Positions 54,559 through 63,110 of a stretch of 64,000 nucleotides of DNA are shown piece by piece. The translations under genes were made by a program, and so were the position numbers. Position 1 is the stretch's first letter. Every line of letters starts with the position of its first letter. The notes under the pieces were generated by a model that searched no databases, was not told the origin of the DNA, and saw nothing but the letters and a program-made list of their open reading frames with translations. The stretch covers positions 62,001 to 126,000 of the forward strand of contig NZ_WNKG01000005.1 of the NCBI RefSeq assembly GCF_010119245.1, given 5' to 3'. The DNA comes from Cyclobacterium salsum (GTDB taxonomy: Bacteria; Bacteroidota; Bacteroidia; Cytophagales; Cyclobacteriaceae).

Positions 54559-56880
54559 ATGAAAAATATTCTTGTCTCCTTATTCGTAGGAATGCTCATC
54601 CACCTGTCTGCCTTTGCTCAGGTAGATGAGCAACGTCATGGCAATCGCTTTGAGCAATTAGGTAACCTGCTCCGCTCACCCAATGTCTACCGCACGGCCT
54701 CCGGAGCACCCGGTCACCAATATTGGCAGCAAAAAGCCGATTACGAAATTGAGGTGGAGTTGAATGATGAAAATCAATCCATTCAGGGAAAGGAGAAAGT
54801 TACCTACTACAACGAATCACCTGATCCACTCGATTATTTATGGGTTCAACTAGATCAAAATGAGCGGGATAAGGATTCCGAGACGCCCAAAATGAGTAGC
54901 AACAGCATTCAGCCCAAAATGAGCTTGGGGCAGCTTCAGCGGATCCTGTGGCACGATATGGAGTTGGGATTGAAAATTTACTCCGTAACGGATTCCCGGG
55001 GAAATGAGATTCCTACCACAGTAAACCGAACGATGATGCGACTGGATCTGGACGAACCGCTTCTGCCGGGAGAACGTTTTGAGTTTCATATCGAATGGAG
55101 TTTCTCCATTCATGACCGGATGAGTTTTATTGGGGGTAGGCCCGGATACGAATATTTCGAGGGAGACGGAAATTATTTATACACCATGGCTGAGTGGTTT
55201 CCCCGCATGGCGGTGTACTCCGATTTTGAAGGTTGGCAAAACAAACAATTTGTAGGAAGAGGGGAATTTGCATTGGTTTTTGGTGATTACGAAGTATCCA
55301 TAACGGTACCGGCCGACCACATGGTCGGAGCAACGGGTGTTTTACAGAATCCGGGAGATGTTCTTAATGCGAAGGAATTGGAGCGCTGGGAATTGGCTAA
55401 AACCACCTTTGATGCGCCGGTTATCATCCGAACGCAAGCCGAAGCAGAGAAACTGGAAAAAGGAAAGTCCGAGGAAAAGAAAACCTGGATATTCCATGCA
55501 GAGAACGTTCGGGATTTTGCCTGGACCTCTTCCCGGAAGTTCATTTGGGATGCCATGGCCGTATCCCTTGGAGGGAAGGAAGTCATGGCCATGTCCTATT
55601 ATGCCAAAGAAGCTAACCCTCTTTGGGAACAATACTCCACCCGGGTGGTAGCGCATACCCTGAAATCCTATTCCGCCCGAACCTTTGATTATCCCTATCC
55701 GGTGGCCATATCGGTGGAAGCCACAAACGGAATGGAATATCCAATGATATGTTTTAACTATGGAAGGCCCGATACGGACGGCACCTACTCCGAGGCCATC
55801 AAATACGGCATGATATCCGTTATTATTCACGAAGTGGGACATAATTTTTTCCCCATGATCGTAAATTCCGATGAGCGGCAGTGGACCTGGATGGATGAAG
55901 GGTTGAACACTTTTATGCAGTTTTTGGCGGAGCAGGAATGGGAACGGGAGTATCCCTCCCGCAGAGGCCCTGCACACAAGATCGCACCGTATATGAGAAG
56001 CGAAAAGCATCTGCTCGAACCGATCATGACCAATTCCGAAAACATCATTCAATTTGGTCCCAATGCCTATGCAAAACCGGCCACTGCCCTGAACATTCTT
56101 CGGGAAACGGTCATGGGTAGAGAGTTATTTGACTACTCTTTTAAAAAATACGCCCAACGTTGGATGTTCAAACACCCCACACCGGCGGATTTATTCAGGA
56201 CAATGGAGGATGCGTCTGCTGTAGACCTGGATTGGTTTTGGAGGGGATGGTTTTATGGCACCGAACCCGTGGACATTGCCATACAGGATGTCACCTGGTA
56301 TAAAATTGACAGTAAAAAGCCAGCCGAAGTAAAAGCCGATGAGCGGGAGGCCTACGAAAGGGAAGAAAATTATATTTCCAGGACAAGAAATGCCCGGGAT
56401 ATTCCGGAAACGGTAGTGGAGAAAGATCCGGAGGCCGCAGATTTCTATAACCGTTACGATCGATTCCGTGTAGGTCCCGAGGATGAAAAGGCCTACCAGG
56501 ATTTCCTTTCCAGTCTAAGTGGCGAGGAAAGGGCCATGCTCGAAAGCGGATTGAATTTCTATGAAGTCAATTTCGAAAATATTGGTGGGCTGGTAATGCC
56601 CATTATTCTGGAATTTCAATATCAGGACGGAAGTTCCGAGGTTGAACGAATTCCAGCTCAGATTTGGCGAATGGATGAATACCAGGTGAGCAAAGTTTTT
56701 GCTAAAGAGAAGGAAGTAGTCCGGATTGTGCTTGATCCTTACCGGGAGACGGCAGATATAGATGAAAACAATAACTACTGGCCCAGACAATTTCAGCCCT
56801 CAAAATTCGAATTATTCAAGCAGCGGGCACCTGCCAGGGGAACTTCTTCCGGCCCTAACCCGATGAAAAAGGAAAAGTAA
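54559..56880 (+). CDS. M1 family zinc metallopeptidase (aminopeptidase-like)
   Basis: A 773-residue secreted peptidase (signal peptide about residues 1-21, ending SAFAQ). The zinc site is complete: HEVGH at H424/H428 with E425, and the third ligand E447 in WMDEGLN, 19 residues after the second histidine. The exopeptidase substrate motif GAMEN is replaced by GMEYP (391-395). The ATG at 54559 is chosen since the signal peptide starts there; the upstream in-frame start at 54520 is unlikely. The last 140 residues form an extra domain rich in charged residues (from about 600 on). Confidence 0.94.
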   Translation: MKNILVSLFVGMLIHLSAFAQVDEQRHGNRFEQLGNLLRSPNVYRTASGAPGHQYWQQKADYEIEVELNDENQSIQGKEKVTYYNESPDPLDYLWVQLDQNERDKDSETPKMSSNSIQPKMSLGQLQRILWHDMELGLKIYSVTDSRGNEIPTTVNRTMMRLDLDEPLLPGERFEFHIEWSFSIHDRMSFIGGRPGYEYFEGDGNYLYTMAEWFPRMAVYSDFEGWQNKQFVGRGEFALVFGDYEVSITVPADHMVGATGVLQNPGDVLNAKELERWELAKTTFDAPVIIRTQAEAEKLEKGKSEEKKTWIFHAENVRDFAWTSSRKFIWDAMAVSLGGKEVMAMSYYAKEANPLWEQYSTRVVAHTLKSYSARTFDYPYPVAISVEATNGMEYPMICFNYGRPDTDGTYSEAIKYGMISVIIHEVGHNFFPMIVNSDERQWTWMDEGLNTFMQFLAEQEWEREYPSRRGPAHKIAPYMRSEKHLLEPIMTNSENIIQFGPNAYAKPATALNILRETVMGRELFDYSFKKYAQRWMFKHPTPADLFRTMEDASAVDLDWFWRGWFYGTEPVDIAIQDVTWYKIDSKKPAEVKADEREAYEREENYISRTRNARDIPETVVEKDPEAADFYNRYDRFRVGPEDEKAYQDFLSSLSGEERAMLESGLNFYEVNFENIGGLVMPIILEFQYQDGSSEVERIPAQIWRMDEYQVSKVFAKEKEVVRIVLDPYRETADIDENNNYWPRQFQPSKFELFKQRAPARGTSSGPNPMKKEK

Positions 56881-56908
56881 ATAAACGTAACATTTGCTCA
56901 TCATTGCT

Positions 56909-57236
56909 ACCGTTACAAACGAGATCCCGAGGACCTCAAAGGTTTGGAATATTGTTGACCTTTGGGGTTTTCCCAAAGGAAGGTCTCTTCGCGGATCGTA
57001 TTCGAAAAAAACCTTCGAGGTCCTGAAGACCTCAATGGTTATAGACATTGACCCTTGGGGTTTCCCCAACCCCGAGGGTCTTTCCGCAGAACGTACATGA
57101 AAAAAACCGTCGAGGTCCCAAAGACCTCAACGGTTACAGACATTGATCCTTGGGGTTTCCCTAACCCCGTATTCTTTCCGCAGAACGTCCCCGAAAAAAA
57201 CCTTCGAGGTCCCGAAGACCTCAAAGGTTCGAGACA
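56909..57236. repeat. tandem array of about four ~95-bp two-hairpin repeats
   Basis: Three clear copies begin at 57005, 57100 and 57194 (periods 95 and 94), the last partial, with a degenerate copy from about 56909 (period about 96). Each unit has hairpin A around GAGGTC / GACCTC and hairpin B around GGGGTT / AACCCC, with the adjoining TTTCCGCAGAACGT segment. Arms vary while staying paired: copy 2 has AACCGT / ACGGTT where copy 3 has AACCTT / AAGGTT; hairpin B of copy 0 is CCTTTGGG / CCCAAAGG where copy 1 is CCCTTGGGGTT / AACCCCGAGGG. The array sits between the convergent M1 peptidase and amtB genes. It is not a CRISPR array because there are no unique spacers. Confidence 0.88.
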
Positions 57237-57267
57237 TTTTGATTTGACGTTTCCTTTCCTCGTCAAA

Positions 57268-57303
57268 TAAAAAAAAGAGGCAGGTTTTTCTGCCTCTTTT
57301 TTT
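57268..57303. terminator. bidirectional Rho-independent terminator before amtB
   Basis: Perfect 10-bp stem AAAGAGGCAG / CTGCCTCTTT (57274-57283 and 57290-57299) with a 6-nt loop, a run of A on the left and T on the right. It can end transcription of amtB on the minus strand and of the array from the plus strand. Confidence 0.92.
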
Positions 57304-57328
57304 ATTATAAAGCTGTAGTCAGAAATGC

Positions 57329-58561
57329 TTATTCCTTTGTAGCAAAATCCGGATAGGCATGCATGCCATGCTCGTTGATATCGAGTCCTTCTATCTCTTC
57401 TTGTTCGTCTACGCGGATACCAATGGTTTTTTTCAGCGTAAAGAACACCAGAAAACTGAACAGCACACAAAGGGCTCCAATGGCGCCGATCCCCACTAAT
57501 TGAGATAAAAGTTGTCCTCCACCGGCTAGGTCGCCAAAGATGCCGACAGCCAATGTTCCCCAAATACCGCAAACCAGGTGAACGGAAATAGCTCCTACCG
57601 GATCATCAATTTTTATTTTATCAAAAAAGACCACCCCAAATACAACCAAAACTCCACCTATAAAACCAATAATCACCGCTTCTGTGGGCGACATCAGATC
57701 TGCACCGGCAGTAATACTAACCAGGCCAGCCAGGATGCCATTCAGGACCATGGTGATGTCATACGCTTTAAATTTGAGATAGGATGCGAGCAAGGCCCCA
57801 AACGCTCCAGCGGCGGCTGCCAGGGCGGTCGTGACAAATACGAGGGAAACGGCTCCGGGATCAGCGGAAAGGACCGAGCCACCGTTGAAACCAAACCAAC
57901 CAAACCAAAGCAAAAACACCCCAAAGGTAGCCAGGGGAATGTTGTGGCCTGGAATGGCATTCATTTTGCCGTCCTTGTATTTGCCGATTCGTGGTCCTAA
58001 TAAATAGGCACCAATTACAGCACCCCAACCGCCTACGGAATGAACGATGGTGGAGCCGGCAAAATCATAGAATGGTATGGCGAGTGTATCCAGAAATCCT
58101 CCACCCCATTTCCACATCCCAGCGATGGGATAACAAATCCCTACATAGAGCAAAGAAAAGAAAATAAACGGGCCCAATTTTATGCGCTCGGCGACGGCCC
58201 CTGAAACGATCGTGGCAGCCGTGGCCGCAAACATGGCCTGAAAGATAAAATCGGTGAAAAACGTGTATCCTTCAGAATATGCAGCGGTATCCCATCCCTC
58301 CGGAAGGCTAAGTCCAAAACCACTCAATCCAAAAACACCACCTGAGAATGCCTCTCCCGGATACATCAGGTTAAATCCTACAAACGCATAGGATATTAGA
58401 CCCAAGGCGGGAATAATGGTGTTTTTAAAGAGAATATTGACGGTATTTTTTGCCCGGGTAAGTCCGGCTTCAAGCGCAGCAAATCCCAGGTGCATGATAA
58501 ACACCAAAATCGTGGCCACCATGATCCAAAGATTGTTCACAGTAAATAGTTCCTGATTCAT
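57329..58561 (-). CDS. amtB: ammonium transporter
   Basis: A 410-residue protein with 11 membrane helices of the AmtB/Rh family. The transporter signature [20 protein letters not shown] is complete, and the pore twin histidines are visible in TIVHSVGG and ISVHLVCG. It lies 60 nt after glnK and would be in one transcript with it, the usual arrangement for nitrogen-limitation response. Confidence 0.96.
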   Translation of the reverse strand: MNQELFTVNNLWIMVATILVFIMHLGFAALEAGLTRAKNTVNILFKNTIIPALGLISYAFVGFNLMYPGEAFSGGVFGLSGFGLSLPEGWDTAAYSEGYTFFTDFIFQAMFAATAATIVSGAVAERIKLGPFIFFSLLYVGICYPIAGMWKWGGGFLDTLAIPFYDFAGSTIVHSVGGWGAVIGAYLLGPRIGKYKDGKMNAIPGHNIPLATFGVFLLWFGWFGFNGGSVLSADPGAVSLVFVTTALAAAAGAFGALLASYLKFKAYDITMVLNGILAGLVSITAGADLMSPTEAVIIGFIGGVLVVFGVVFFDKIKIDDPVGAISVHLVCGIWGTLAVGIFGDLAGGGQLLSQLVGIGAIGALCVLFSFLVFFTLKKTIGIRVDEQEEIEGLDINEHGMHAYPDFATKE

Positions 58562-58621
58562 TTCGTTGATATTTAGTATAAGTTGGAATATTAGTTAGAT
58601 GATAAAATGCCAGGAGTACGG

Positions 58622-58960
58622 TTAAAGTGCCGCTTCTCCGGAGTCATCATTGCGTATTCTAAAGGCTTTGCCCACCTCGTAGACGAATATTTTTCCATCA
58701 CCTACTTCGCCGGTTCTCCCTTCTTTCAGGATGCATTGGACCACCTCATCTTCTAACTCATCAGGTACGACGATTTCCAGTTTTGTCCTGGGAATGAACG
58801 TTGGCTCGTAAGCCACGCCCCGGTAGGTCTGCATACGGGCATGCTGCAGTCCCATTCCTTTTACTTCATAAAAGGTTAGAAATTTTACCCCCAAGCTGGA
58901 CAGGCATTGGTGAATTTCATCAAATTTTGAAGTTCTAATTAATGCTTCAATTTTTTTCAT
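58622..58960 (-). CDS. glnK: PII nitrogen regulatory protein
   Basis: A 112-residue PII signal protein of the GlnB/GlnK family. Conserved segments are the N-terminal MKKIEALIRTSKFDEIHQCL, the T-loop with Y51 (YRGVAYEP) available for uridylylation, and the end GRTGEVGDGKIFVYEV. It would bind and block AmtB under nitrogen excess. Encoded just upstream of amtB on the minus strand, which favours the GlnK name. A plausible promoter lies in the gap upstream. Confidence 0.93.
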   Translation of the reverse strand: MKKIEALIRTSKFDEIHQCLSSLGVKFLTFYEVKGMGLQHARMQTYRGVAYEPTFIPRTKLEIVVPDELEDEVVQCILKEGRTGEVGDGKIFVYEVGKAFRIRNDDSGEAAL

Positions 58961-59018
58961 TTTCTTAACAGGGTTAGTAATTTGTTGCTAATTCTATCAT
59001 TAAAAATTTTATTTTTTT

Positions 59019-59048
59019 CAAAATTAAAAATCAAAACCGATTTAACAA
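59019..59048 (-). promoter_or_regulatory. candidate glnK-amtB promoter (TTG, 19 nt, TAATTTTG)
   Basis: Reading on the minus strand, a TTG is followed after 19 nt by TAATTTTG (plus-strand 59019-59026), a full match to the Bacteroidota -33/-7 arrangement, about 60 nt before the glnK start. Confidence 0.5.
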
Positions 59049-59264
59049 TTAAATCCGGCTAAAAAGTAGAGAATTTATGAAAAATGGAGTGAAATGTGAC
59101 TAATTAGGACTAGATATACATGTAAATTGGTGTTTCGAACTTAAATTCACCCCTATTTTTTTATATCTGTCATCGTTAGTGATAAAATGAGGAATTTTTA
59201 TTAACCGAAACCAACTTTTTATTTTTGATCTGCCTCGGACAAAAAAAGCAGCAAATTAAATCCA

Positions 59265-59290
59265 TTGAAAGGGTAAAAAAAGTACCTTTG
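59265..59290 (+). promoter_or_regulatory. candidate promoter of the nucleotidyltransferase gene (TACCTTTG)
   Basis: An exact TAnnTTTG match at 59283-59290, with a TTG at 59265, somewhat closer than the usual spacing. It lies 53 nt before the start codon. Confidence 0.4.
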
Positions 59291-59343
59291 TCGCTGATAA
59301 ATTTTTCCTGGGTAAGGAATTTAATACCTATTTTAAATCAGTT

Positions 59344-60243
59344 ATGCAAAAACCAACACTTTTGATTTTGGCGGCAGGCATGGGCAGCCGGTACGGGGGA
59401 GACAAGCAAATAGACGGCTTTGGGCCCAATAAGGAAACCATTCTCGAGTATTCCGTTTTTGATGCCATACGGTCCGGATTTGGCAAAATCGTTTTTATTG
59501 TCAGGAAGGAAATTCTAGAGGAAGCCAAGGCTATTTTTGTTCCTAAGTTTGGAGATAAAATTCAGATTGAATTCGTCATTCAATCCCTTGAAAGCATGGT
59601 TCCGGAGGCCTACCGGCAACCGGAAAGAAAAAAACCTTACGGCACGGCACATGCGCTGTTGTGTGCGAAGGATACCATCAAAGAGCCATTCGCTGTAATT
59701 AATGCGGATGATTTTTATGGTGTGGAGGCGTTTCGGATCCTTGCTGCATTTTTAAGCAAAGAGGTAAGCCCCCAACTTCACTGCATGGTAGGTTATGCCT
59801 TGGAAAATGTTTTGTCCGATTATGGTACCGTAAGCAGAGGCGTTTGTGAATCTTCTCCTGAGGGGTTCCTCACAGGAATGATTGAGCGTACGGCTATTTC
59901 CAGAAAAGAAGGAGGAATTTTTCACGAGGAAGGCTCCGATAAAATAGAAATTTCTCCGGAAAATCCGGTGTCTATGAATTGCTGGGGATTTCATCAAGCT
60001 GTTTTCGAACAAACAGAGAAATTATGGATTCCTTTTTTAGCTGAAAATCAGGAAAATCTAAAGTCTGAATTTTACATTCCAAAAGTTGTTAATTCACTCA
60101 TTCAGGAGGATATTGCGCGGGTCAAGATCCTGGAAGGAGGGAAAATATGGTTCGGCGTTACCTATTCCCAAGACCGGGAACATGTGGTAAAGGCCCTTCG
60201 GAATTTGCATGAAGCGGGTGCTTATCCGGAGAGATTGTGGTAA
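59344..60243 (+). CDS. nucleotidyltransferase family protein (sugar-phosphate type)
   Basis: A 299-residue NTP transferase. The nucleotide-binding signature LAAGMGSRYGGDKQ is at residues 8-21, and a catalytic metal-binding VINADDF follows at about 118-124. It resembles sugar-1-phosphate nucleotidyltransferases but lacks enough features by eye to name the sugar. It would supply activated sugar for glycan synthesis or choline-phosphate-like metabolism. Single gene, followed by 157 bp without a terminator-like hairpin with T-run. Confidence 0.88.
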   Translation: MQKPTLLILAAGMGSRYGGDKQIDGFGPNKETILEYSVFDAIRSGFGKIVFIVRKEILEEAKAIFVPKFGDKIQIEFVIQSLESMVPEAYRQPERKKPYGTAHALLCAKDTIKEPFAVINADDFYGVEAFRILAAFLSKEVSPQLHCMVGYALENVLSDYGTVSRGVCESSPEGFLTGMIERTAISRKEGGIFHEEGSDKIEISPENPVSMNCWGFHQAVFEQTEKLWIPFLAENQENLKSEFYIPKVVNSLIQEDIARVKILEGGKIWFGVTYSQDREHVVKALRNLHEAGAYPERLW

Positions 60244-60365
60244 AACACCTATAGTTCACGAAAGTGCCCAGAACTACTTTCTTGGAGAGAATTCCATCGC
60301 TGGATTAATTTGAAAAGCGCAAAGTAGTTTAAATGCTGTTATTCCCGTTGAAATTTATATAACTT

Positions 60366-60373
60366 TATTTTTG
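60366..60373 (+). promoter_or_regulatory. candidate -7 promoter element (TATTTTTG) of the DoxX gene
   Basis: An exact TAnnTTTG match 27 nt before the DoxX start, with a TTG at 60348-60350 at 15-nt spacing, shorter than ideal. Confidence 0.35.
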
Positions 60374-60400
60374 TAAATTTTCTAAAAAAATCGACACAGA

Positions 60401-60817
60401 ATGAAACGACTTGTTTTTTCGCATTTTCCTGTAGCCGCAGACCTGGCGTTACTTTTATTGAGAGTAGGAACTTCCCTGATGCTGCTGACTCACGGCTGGG
60501 CCAAAATCACGAATTTCAGTGAACGTTTGAATAATTTTGCCGACCCTATTGGTCTTGGACCGGCAGTTTCGCTGCAATTAGTGATATTTGCAGAGTTTTT
60601 TTGTACCATATTTCTTATGCTAGGCTTTATGAGCAGGGTTTTTTTGATTCCTCTGATCATCAATATGGCAGTGATTGTTTTTGTAGTCCACGGTGACGAT
60701 CCCTTCAACCGGCAGGAACTTTCCCTGATGTATTTGTTGGTGTTTGTCGTGTTATTATTTACAGGGCCGGGAAAGTTGTCCTTGGATGGTCAAATTCTCA
60801 AAAGGCGAAAGTATTAA
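60401..60817 (+). CDS. DoxX family membrane protein
   Basis: A 138-residue protein with four membrane helices. DoxX family features visible are LLLLRVGTSLMLLTHGWAKI near the start and the helix LQLVIFAEFFCTIFLMLGF. It may take part in redox or thiosulphate quinone systems in other organisms, but its role here is unknown. Its last 4 bases overlap the recF end on the other strand. Confidence 0.9.
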   Translation: MKRLVFSHFPVAADLALLLLRVGTSLMLLTHGWAKITNFSERLNNFADPIGLGPAVSLQLVIFAEFFCTIFLMLGFMSRVFLIPLIINMAVIVFVVHGDDPFNRQELSLMYLLVFVVLLFTGPGKLSLDGQILKRRKY

Positions 60818-61926
60818 TCAACGTTCTCCTTTGATAAGCGACCTTTATTAATGGAGAAAAAGCTGACCCTGGCCCTAATGGTTTTTAAAATTTCCTTGGA
60901 TCTTTCCGGCCGGGCATCGGTAATAAATAGCTGGCCAAATTCTTTTTTTGCCACCTGAGACAATAAATGGAAGATACGCCGATCATCTAATTTATCGAAT
61001 ATATCGTCCAGCAGTAGCAGTGGGGTGGTTCCTTTAAGCGTTTTGAAGATGAAAAATTGAGCCAGCTTGAGACTGATTAAAAAAGATTTTTTTTGTCCTT
61101 GAGATCCAAATTTTTTTATCGGATATCCATCCAATTGAAAATCAAAATCATCTTTGTGGATACCGTGGCCGGTTCGTTTCCGGAATAAGTCCTGGTCCAG
61201 GGAAGTGGTAAAATTTTTGGAAAAATCAGGTTGGCTTACCTGACTTTTGTAATCAATGGTTACGTTTTCCTTCTGTCCGGAAATGGTGGCATAGTGGTCC
61301 AGAAAATAGGGTATGAAATCCGTCAGGAAACGGCTGCGGATATCATGAATTTCTACTGAGAGCTGAATGAGTTTTTGATCGTAAGGGCTAAGCTGAAGAA
61401 GGTCCTTTTTTCTTTCCTCCGCAAGGCGTTTAAGTAGGGCATTTCGCTGTTTCAAATAATGTTGGTACCGAATGAGCAATTGCAAGTAATGGCTGTTGGT
61501 TTGGCTGATCATGCCATCGAAAAATTTCCTTCTTTCTTCGCTGCCGCCAGTAATAATCAAGGTATCGTCTGGTGCAATCATGACCAATGGCAACAAACCA
61601 ATGTGCTCACTCAGCCGTTGATAAGGGCTGCCATTCACTTCAAATCGTTTCTTTTTATGGCTCTCAAAAATGCAAGATAAGGAAAGCGTCTTTTGCGCTA
61701 ACTCAAACGTTCCTTTCAGCGTAAAAAAGGATTGGCCGTGTCGGATATGTTGACTATCTACCGGCAGAAAGGCACTTTTGGTCAGGCATAGGTAATGGAT
61801 GGCATCCAGGAGATTGGTTTTACCGGCCCCGTTTTCTCCCAAAAAGCAATTGACCTCTGAGTTAAACTCCAACTGTTGCCGTTCGTAATTTTTAAATTGG
61901 ATCAGCTCTAAGTTTTTCAGGTACAT
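60814..61926 (-). CDS. recF: DNA replication and repair protein RecF
   Basis: A 370-residue ABC-type ATPase that loads RecA with RecO and RecR at gaps. Walker A is GENGAGKT (30-37), the signature region is KKFGSQGQKKSFLISLKLAQ, and Walker B is TPLLLLDDIFDKLDD, all intact. The gene is isolated from dnaA and gyrB, as is usual in Bacteroidota. It is divergent from pdhA, with about 100 bp between the two starts. Confidence 0.96.
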   Translation of the reverse strand: MYLKNLELIQFKNYERQQLEFNSEVNCFLGENGAGKTNLLDAIHYLCLTKSAFLPVDSQHIRHGQSFFTLKGTFELAQKTLSLSCIFESHKKKRFEVNGSPYQRLSEHIGLLPLVMIAPDDTLIITGGSEERRKFFDGMISQTNSHYLQLLIRYQHYLKQRNALLKRLAEERKKDLLQLSPYDQKLIQLSVEIHDIRSRFLTDFIPYFLDHYATISGQKENVTIDYKSQVSQPDFSKNFTTSLDQDLFRKRTGHGIHKDDFDFQLDGYPIKKFGSQGQKKSFLISLKLAQFFIFKTLKGTTPLLLLDDIFDKLDDRRIFHLLSQVAKKEFGQLFITDARPERSKEILKTIRARVSFFSINKGRLSKENVD

Positions 61927-61989
61927 GGGGCTATCAATCGATGTTTTTTAGTATTTTCGCAAAAGGACTCAAAATTGCTGCGTTTTCAC

Positions 61990-61997
61990 TATATTTG
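61990..61997 (+). promoter_or_regulatory. candidate -7 promoter element (TATATTTG) of pdhA
   Basis: An exact TAnnTTTG match 33 nt before the pdhA start, in the gap to the divergent recF. The -33 region is unclear. Confidence 0.4.
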
Positions 61998-62030
61998 AGA
62001 CCAAAGTTAGCATATTTTATACAATACGGT

Positions 62031-63053
62031 ATGGCAAAGAAGAGTACTAGTACGAGTAAATCTAAAACAAAATATTCCAAAGAAACCTACACTTATTGGT
62101 TTGAAAGCATGTTGCTCATGAGGCGTTTTGAAGAGAAGGCCGGGCAGCTTTACGGACAGCAAAAGATCCGTGGATTTTGTCACCTTTACATAGGGCAGGA
62201 AGCCTGCGCCTCAGGTGCTATCACTGCCCTGGAAAAAGACGATAAATGGATCACCGCCTACAGGTGCCACGCTACTCCATTGGGCCTCGGAACAGATCCA
62301 GGAGCCGTCATGGCAGAGCTTTTTGGAAAAGAAACAGGTACAACCAAGGGAAAAGGGGGCTCCATGCATATTTTTGATAAATCCAAGAATTTTGCGGGCG
62401 GACACGCCATCGTGGGTGCCCAGATACCCATGGGGCTTGGAATTGGCTTTGCCGAAAAGTATAAAGGCACCAAAAATCTTTGTATCTGTTATTTAGGAGA
62501 TGGTGCCGTCAGGCAGGGAGCTTTTCATGAAGCATTAAATCTGGCCATGCTTTATAAAACGCCAGTCATATTTGTTATCGAAAATAACGGATATGCCATG
62601 GGTACCTCTGTAAAGCGGTCCTCCAACGTGGATGAATTGTACACTCTGGGTGAGGCCTATGATATTCCTTCTTTTCCTGTGGATGCCATGAACGTGGAAG
62701 AAGTTCATGAAGCAGTAAAAGAGGCCGCTGACAGAGCCCGAAAAGGAGATGGACCCACTCTTTTGGAATTCAGAACTTACCGGTACAAGGGGCATTCCAT
62801 GTCGGATCCTCAAAAATACCGGACTAAAGAAGAAGTGGAAGAGTACAAGCAGCGAGATCCGGTGGAGCAGGTGAAAGCCACCATCCTTGATAACAAAATT
62901 CTTACGGAAGAAGAGATCAAAGAAATCGAAGCCAAAGTGAAAAAGCAGGTGGCCGATGCGGTGAAATTTGCAGAAGAGTCCCCTTGGCCCAAAGGGGAGG
63001 ATGCCTTCAAAGACGTATATGCAGAAGATGATTATCCTTTCGTTAGGGAATAG
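62031..63053 (+). CDS. pdhA: pyruvate dehydrogenase E1 component, alpha subunit
   Basis: A 340-residue thiamine-diphosphate enzyme subunit. The cofactor motif is complete: GDG at 156-158 (LGDGAVRQGAFHEA) with NN at 185-186 (ENNGYAMGTS). Other landmarks are the RCHATPLGLGTDP loop and the phosphorylation-loop-like RYKGHSMSDPQKYR. The ATG at 62031 is chosen over an in-frame start at 61941 that adds 30 residues unlike the family. The beta subunit is not adjacent; a terminator follows 23 nt after the stop. Confidence 0.95.
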   Translation: MAKKSTSTSKSKTKYSKETYTYWFESMLLMRRFEEKAGQLYGQQKIRGFCHLYIGQEACASGAITALEKDDKWITAYRCHATPLGLGTDPGAVMAELFGKETGTTKGKGGSMHIFDKSKNFAGGHAIVGAQIPMGLGIGFAEKYKGTKNLCICYLGDGAVRQGAFHEALNLAMLYKTPVIFVIENNGYAMGTSVKRSSNVDELYTLGEAYDIPSFPVDAMNVEEVHEAVKEAADRARKGDGPTLLEFRTYRYKGHSMSDPQKYRTKEEVEEYKQRDPVEQVKATILDNKILTEEEIKEIEAKVKKQVADAVKFAEESPWPKGEDAFKDVYAEDDYPFVRE

Positions 63054-63075
63054 TCAATTGATATAGGACGAAACT

Positions 63076-63110
63076 GACCATCCGGAATTTCCGGATGGTT
63101 TTTTATTTTT
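63076..63110 (+). terminator. Rho-independent terminator of pdhA
   Basis: Perfect 9-bp stem ACCATCCGG / CCGGATGGT (63077-63085 and 63091-63099) with a 5-nt loop, then a T-rich tract. Convergent with the sterol-desaturase-type gene. Confidence 0.92.

Larger units (their letters stand above)
58961..59343. other. 383-bp divergent non-coding region, glnK to nucleotidyltransferase
   Basis: No coding sequence is visible. It is AT-rich and contains the two candidate promoters listed separately, one for each direction. No terminator or clear riboswitch-like structure was seen. Confidence 0.6.

Noticed and set aside
56909-57236. CRISPR array
   Set aside because: The whole unit is conserved between copies with no unique spacers, the period is too long, and no cas genes are present.
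57039-57572. A minus-strand reading frame of 177 codons across the repeat array and the end of amtB
   Set aside because: Its length comes from the near 95-bp period (not a multiple of three in every unit) and from overlap with amtB; the repetitive GKPQGS-like sequence reflects the DNA repeat, and the hairpin arms explain the pattern better than a protein.
60259-60280. Hairpin GAAAGT...ACTTTC after the nucleotidyltransferase gene as a terminator
   Set aside because: Short stem, 9-nt loop and no T-run follow it.
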